Shown here piece by piece: positions 7,360-9,185 of a stretch of 9,185 nt of DNA. Every line of letters begins with the position of its first letter. Positions within the stretch are counted from its first letter, which is position 1. Made by a program: the position numbers and the translations under genes. Source of the stretch: Candidatus Hydrogenedentota bacterium (GTDB lineage Bacteria; Hydrogenedentota; Hydrogenedentia; Hydrogenedentales; CAITNO01); the NCBI GenBank assembly GCA_029554925.1, contig JAKPUV010000340.1:1-9185 (forward strand), read 5' to 3'. The notes beneath the pieces are model-generated. The model saw only the letters and a list, made by a program, of their open reading frames with translations, had not been told where the DNA came from and searched no databases.

Positions 7360-7384
7360 CCGCCCGGATCCGGGCGGCTTTATT
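7360..7384 (+). terminator. Rho-independent terminator after the beta-propeller gene
   Basis: An 18-base perfect palindrome, CCGCCCGGATCCGGGCGG (7360-7377), starts 5 bases after the stop and forms a 7-bp all-GC stem with a GATC loop. It is followed by CTTTATT, a short U-rich tail. It separates the mazG operon from the M23/bactofilin promoter. Confidence 0.8.
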
Positions 7385-7405
7385 GATTTGCGCAGAATGC
7401 GCCCT

Positions 7406-7438
7406 CCCGCCCGCCAAAGGGTTGACATGGCGGGCGGG
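7406..7438. promoter_or_regulatory. Inverted repeat enclosing the -35 box (candidate operator)
   Basis: Perfect 11-bp arms CCCGCCCGCCA (7406-7416) and TGGCGGGCGGG (7428-7438) are separated by 11 bases that hold the whole TTGACA box. The right arm fills most of the -35/-10 spacer. This placement is what a repressor operator would have. The arms are almost only G and C, so chance occurrence in this genome must be weighed. Confidence 0.4.
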
Positions 7439-7450
7439 GCATGCTATAGT
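7422..7450 (+). promoter_or_regulatory. Near-consensus sigma-70 promoter of the M23/bactofilin unit
   Basis: TTGACA (7422-7427) and TATAGT (7445-7450) with a 17-base spacer: a perfect -35 and a single mismatch in the -10, the best promoter in the window. Expected start of transcription is near 7457, giving a leader of about 125 nt before the M23 gene. A second TATAGT at 7491-7496 has no -35 box at proper distance. Confidence 0.82.
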
Positions 7451-7520
7451 CAAGCCGTTCTTGGAAGGGAACCACGCGGGGCCGACGAAGTATAGTAACG
7501 GCGGTCGAAGGCGAGAGAAC

Positions 7521-7550
7521 GCGCCGGCCATGGGGCTGTCATGGCGGCGC
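7521..7550 (+). promoter_or_regulatory. Stable hairpin in the 5' leader of the M23 peptidase gene
   Basis: GCGCCGGCCATG (7521-7532) pairs with CATGGCGGCGC (7540-7550) with one bulged G and a 7-nt loop: 11 base pairs in the transcribed leader, ending about 20 bases before the ribosome site GAGG (7572-7575). There is no U tract, so it is not a simple terminator. It may affect mRNA stability, processing or translation; it matches no riboswitch class I recognise. Confidence 0.4.
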
Positions 7551-7581
7551 TCCGAATGCACGGGAAAACCAGAGGCGTATC

Positions 7582-8595
7582 TTGGTGATCAAGAAGTGGA
7601 CAGTCATGCTCATCCCCCACGCCCCGGGACAGACGCGCACCCTGACCGTTTCCAACCTCCATTTCTGGGTGCCTGCGGTCTTTCTCGTCGCCCTGAGCTT
7701 TGTCTCCGCCTTCTATTACCAGCGCCAGCAGGAGCTGTCACAGCGGGCGGAACTGCTGCGCCAGGCCAACCGGTCGCTGGAGCTGCAGAAGGCGAGCGCC
7801 CCCGCCGAGGCCCCCCCCGAAGGCCCCAGCCGCGACGAGATCCGCCAGATGGAGACCCGCCTGCGGGCGGAGTATGAGGCCAGCATCGGCACCATCACGG
7901 CGGCGCTGAACGACCTGTACGAGATGGAGGCCAAGGCGCGCAGCATCACGGGCATCGCCCCGCGCGCGCCGCAGCCGGCCACCGCGCCCCCCGCGCAGGG
8001 GAGCGGCAAGGGCGGCGTGGCGGGCGGCGCGGGCTTCGCGGCGATGCCGGCGGCCCCGCGGGGCCCCCAGGTCCCCTGCCTCATCTACGGCGTCTCCCGC
8101 CCGACGGCCGACCTCCTGCTCCAGGAAATCAGCCTGCGCACGCGGAGCCTGGGCGACCTCGTCACCGACATGAACGCGCAGCTCGAGCGGGTGTCCCGCA
8201 TGCCCGCCGGCTGGCCGCTGGCCCGGGGCGCGGGGCGCATCACGTCCACCTTCGGCTACCGCATCGACCCGTTCAGCCGCCGCGTGAGCCGCCACAGCGC
8301 CATGGACATCTCTGCGCGCCACGGCACCTCCATCGTGGCCACGGCCTCCGGAAAGGTGGTCGAGGCGCGCTACGACGGCGACTACGGCAACAAGGTGGTG
8401 ATTGACCACGGCGGCGGCATGGCCACCCTGTACGCCCACCTGTCCAAGATGGACGTGAAGCCCGGCCAGACCGTGAAGCGCGGCGAAGTCATCGGCCGCG
8501 TCGGCAGCACGGGCCGCAGCACGGGCGCCCACCTGCACTACGAGGTGCATGTGAAGGGCGCGCCGGTCAACCCCGCGCGCTACCTTTCAAAGTGA
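7582..8595 (+). CDS. Membrane-anchored M23 (LytM-type) peptidoglycan endopeptidase
   Basis: 337 residues from TTG at 7582; GTG at 7585 is equally plausible, both following GAGG at 7572-7575. The next ATG (7606) would cut into the conserved N-terminus. Order: cytoplasmic segment 1-26 (KKWTVMLIPH...RTLTVS), one membrane helix 27-46, coiled coil ~47-70 and ~84-120, Pro/Ala/Gly linker ~125-165, second helical part ~172-206, M23 domain ~218-337. All active-site residues are present: His238 and Asp242 (RHSAMD), His286 (YAHLS), and His317/His319 (HLHYEV), with entry motif STFGYRIDP. Such enzymes cut peptide cross-links in the periplasm. The bactofilin gene 6 nt downstream points to a role in localised wall remodelling and cell shape, like the known M23-bactofilin partners. 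Transcribed from its own strong promoter. Confidence 0.93.
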   Translation: MVIKKWTVMLIPHAPGQTRTLTVSNLHFWVPAVFLVALSFVSAFYYQRQQELSQRAELLRQANRSLELQKASAPAEAPPEGPSRDEIRQMETRLRAEYEASIGTITAALNDLYEMEAKARSITGIAPRAPQPATAPPAQGSGKGGVAGGAGFAAMPAAPRGPQVPCLIYGVSRPTADLLLQEISLRTRSLGDLVTDMNAQLERVSRMPAGWPLARGAGRITSTFGYRIDPFSRRVSRHSAMDISARHGTSIVATASGKVVEARYDGDYGNKVVIDHGGGMATLYAHLSKMDVKPGQTVKRGEVIGRVGSTGRSTGAHLHYEVHVKGAPVNPARYLSK

Positions 8596-8601
8596 CCCCC
8601 C

Positions 8602-8973
8602 ATGCTTGACACCCGCAAGTCGAAGACCTACAACGAGAACCATGTGGCGACCGTCCTCGGCCCCGGAACGGCGGTGGGCGGCGAAATCCGGGCCAAGGGC
8701 ACCATCCGCATCGAGGGCACGGTGGAGGGCGGCGTCACCTGCAACGACAGCGTCGTCCTGCTGCCCGACGGGCGCATTCTGGGCGATGTGACGGCCGGGC
8801 AGGTGATCATCGGCGGCGAGGTGCGCGGCACCGTGACCGCCGAGGACCGCATCGAGGTCAAGACGGGTGGCCGCGTCACCGGCGACCTCTGCGCCCCCCG
8901 CATCAGCATCCAGGAGGGCGTGATCTTCGAGGGGCGCTGCGTCATGAAGCCCCAGCCCCCCCGCCAGGGGTAG
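8602..8973 (+). CDS. Bactofilin (polymer-forming cytoskeletal protein)
   Basis: 123 residues. The ATG at 8602 is 6 bases after the M23 stop; no clear Shine-Dalgarno site is visible, so translation is probably coupled to the upstream gene. Residues ~16-115 form the bactofilin (DUF583) right-handed beta-helix: short repeats such as VLGPGTAVGGEI, GTIRIEGTVEGGV, DGRILGDVTAG, IIGGEVRGTVTAEDRIEV, GGRVTGDLCAPRISI, GVIFEGRCVM. The flexible N-terminus (1-15) and Pro-rich tail (PQPPRQG) are typical, and the length is usual for the family. Bactofilins polymerise without nucleotide into filaments at the inner membrane and position wall enzymes; the adjacent M23 peptidase is the expected client. Confidence 0.94.
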   Translation: MLDTRKSKTYNENHVATVLGPGTAVGGEIRAKGTIRIEGTVEGGVTCNDSVVLLPDGRILGDVTAGQVIIGGEVRGTVTAEDRIEVKTGGRVTGDLCAPRISIQEGVIFEGRCVMKPQPPRQG

Positions 8974-8975
8974 GA

Positions 8976-8989
8976 GCGGGAACTCCCGC
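8976..8989 (+). terminator. Weak hairpin after the bactofilin gene
   Basis: GCGGG-AACT-CCCGC, a 5-bp stem with a 4-nt loop three bases after the stop codon. No U tract follows, so it may only be an mRNA 3' stabilising hairpin or part of a factor-dependent terminator. Confidence 0.25.
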
Positions 8990-9014
8990 CGCCTCTCCGC
9001 GAAGGGCAAGGCTG

Positions 9015-9020
9015 TATAAT
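9015..9020 (+). promoter_or_regulatory. Perfect -10 element (TATAAT) upstream of the DUF262 gene
   Basis: TATAAT matches the consensus exactly in an otherwise GC-rich gap and lies 55 bases before the start codon. No recognisable -35 box is found 16-19 bases upstream, so the promoter may be weak or depend on an activator. A start of transcription near 9027 would place the inverted repeat at 9028-9060 at the very 5' end of the message. Confidence 0.45.
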
Positions 9021-9027
9021 GGGGTGC

Positions 9028-9060
9028 GGTTTCTGTTTCTCTGGAAACGAAACGGAAACC
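9028..9060. promoter_or_regulatory. GAAAC-rich inverted repeat in the leader of the DUF262 gene
   Basis: Arms GGTTTCTGTTTC (9028-9039) and GAAACGGAAACC (9049-9060) pair over 12 positions (11 Watson-Crick and one G-U in RNA) around a 9-nt loop. GAAAC occurs three times (9044-9048, 9049-9053, 9055-9059) and its complement GTTTC twice, so a smaller hairpin GTTTC-TCTG-GAAAC (9035-9048) is an alternative. It lies between the -10 element and the ribosome site, where a DNA-binding autoregulator or an RNA hairpin could act. Confidence 0.55.
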
Positions 9061-9075
9061 CTTTGGAGGCCACAG

Positions 9076-9185
9076 ATGGCAGGAACTTTTCCTCTAGACA
9101 CCAGCACAGTTAATTTCCTTTTCCTTCTCGGCAACGGAAAAACGTACAGTGTCCCCCCAGCCCAGCGCGACTATTCCTGGGGGGA
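9076..9185 (+). CDS. N-terminus of a DUF262-family (GmrSD-like) protein, cut by the window end
   Basis: Only 36 codons are present. The ATG at 9076 has an excellent ribosome site (TTGGAGG, GGAGG at 9065-9069, 6 bases upstream). The short peptide contains FLFLLGNG followed by TYSVPPAQRDYSWG, the (I/V)P-x-x-QR-x-Y-x-W signature with which DUF262 proteins begin. The family has a ParB/Srx-like nucleotide-binding fold. Known members include the modified-DNA-specific nuclease GmrSD and proteins in other defence islands, so a defence role is possible but cannot be shown from this fragment. Codon third positions are G or C in 20 of 36 codons, clearly lower than in the bactofilin and other genes nearby, which suggests acquisition from elsewhere. 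The usual later motifs are outside the window. Confidence 0.72.
   Translation, partial: MAGTFPLDTSTVNFLFLLGNGKTYSVPPAQRDYSWG

Noticed and set aside
7491..7496. Second TATAGT, possible additional promoter
   Set aside because: The nearest TTG-type hexamer (TTGGAA, 7461-7466) is 24 bases away, too far for sigma-70.
7383..7877. Plus-strand frame of 164 codons covering the promoter and leader of the M23 gene
   Set aside because: It begins upstream of the strong promoter and then runs out of frame into the M23 gene; the sequence has no family pattern. A short upstream peptide starting at 7529 cannot be excluded but lacks a ribosome site.

Overview
The window is a very GC-rich (by eye) bacterial chromosome segment with no rRNA, tRNA, CRISPR array or recognisable insertion sequence. 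The gene content is a lipid-anchored C25 (gingipain-type) peptidase with fibronectin-III-like modules, a SUMF1-fold secreted protein, a planctomycete-style PQQ-like beta-propeller and a bactofilin with an M23 peptidase. This suggests a Gram-negative, environmental bacterium of the Planctomycetota / Hydrogenedentota / Sumerlaeota kind. The placement is inferred from gene style only; no marker gene is present.

Layout. (1) 1-1218, plus strand: the 3' end of an unrecognised protein, coupled by an ATGA overlap to a secreted SUMF1/FGE-fold protein that lacks the FGE catalytic cysteines. (2) 1241-4996, minus strand: a 1251-residue putative lipoprotein with an FnIII-like module, a helical Cys-containing stretch, a gingipain propeptide-like domain, a C25 peptidase with His and Cys in place, an Ig-like domain and three more FnIII-like modules. 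(3) 4997-5175: a divergent intergenic region with a candidate promoter in each direction. (4) 5176-7355, plus strand: a probable three-gene operon of a MazG-type NTP pyrophosphohydrolase, a small lipoprotein and a secreted beta-propeller (ATGA overlap between the last two), closed by a clear intrinsic terminator at 7360-7384. (5) 7422-8973, plus strand: a near-consensus sigma-70 promoter, a structured leader of about 125 nt, then a membrane-anchored M23 peptidase and a bactofilin 6 nt downstream, a classic cell-shape pair. (6) 8974-9185: a -10-like element, a striking GAAAC-rich inverted repeat, a strong Shine-Dalgarno site and the first 36 codons of a DUF262-family (GmrSD-like) protein. Its codon use is much less GC-rich than that of its neighbours, and it runs off the window.

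Most of the window is ordinary envelope and housekeeping content. The places most worth following are the right edge, where what looks like an acquired, possibly defence-related locus begins, and the inverted repeats that overlap promoters or leaders at 7406-7438, 7521-7550, 5003-5035 and 9028-9060.
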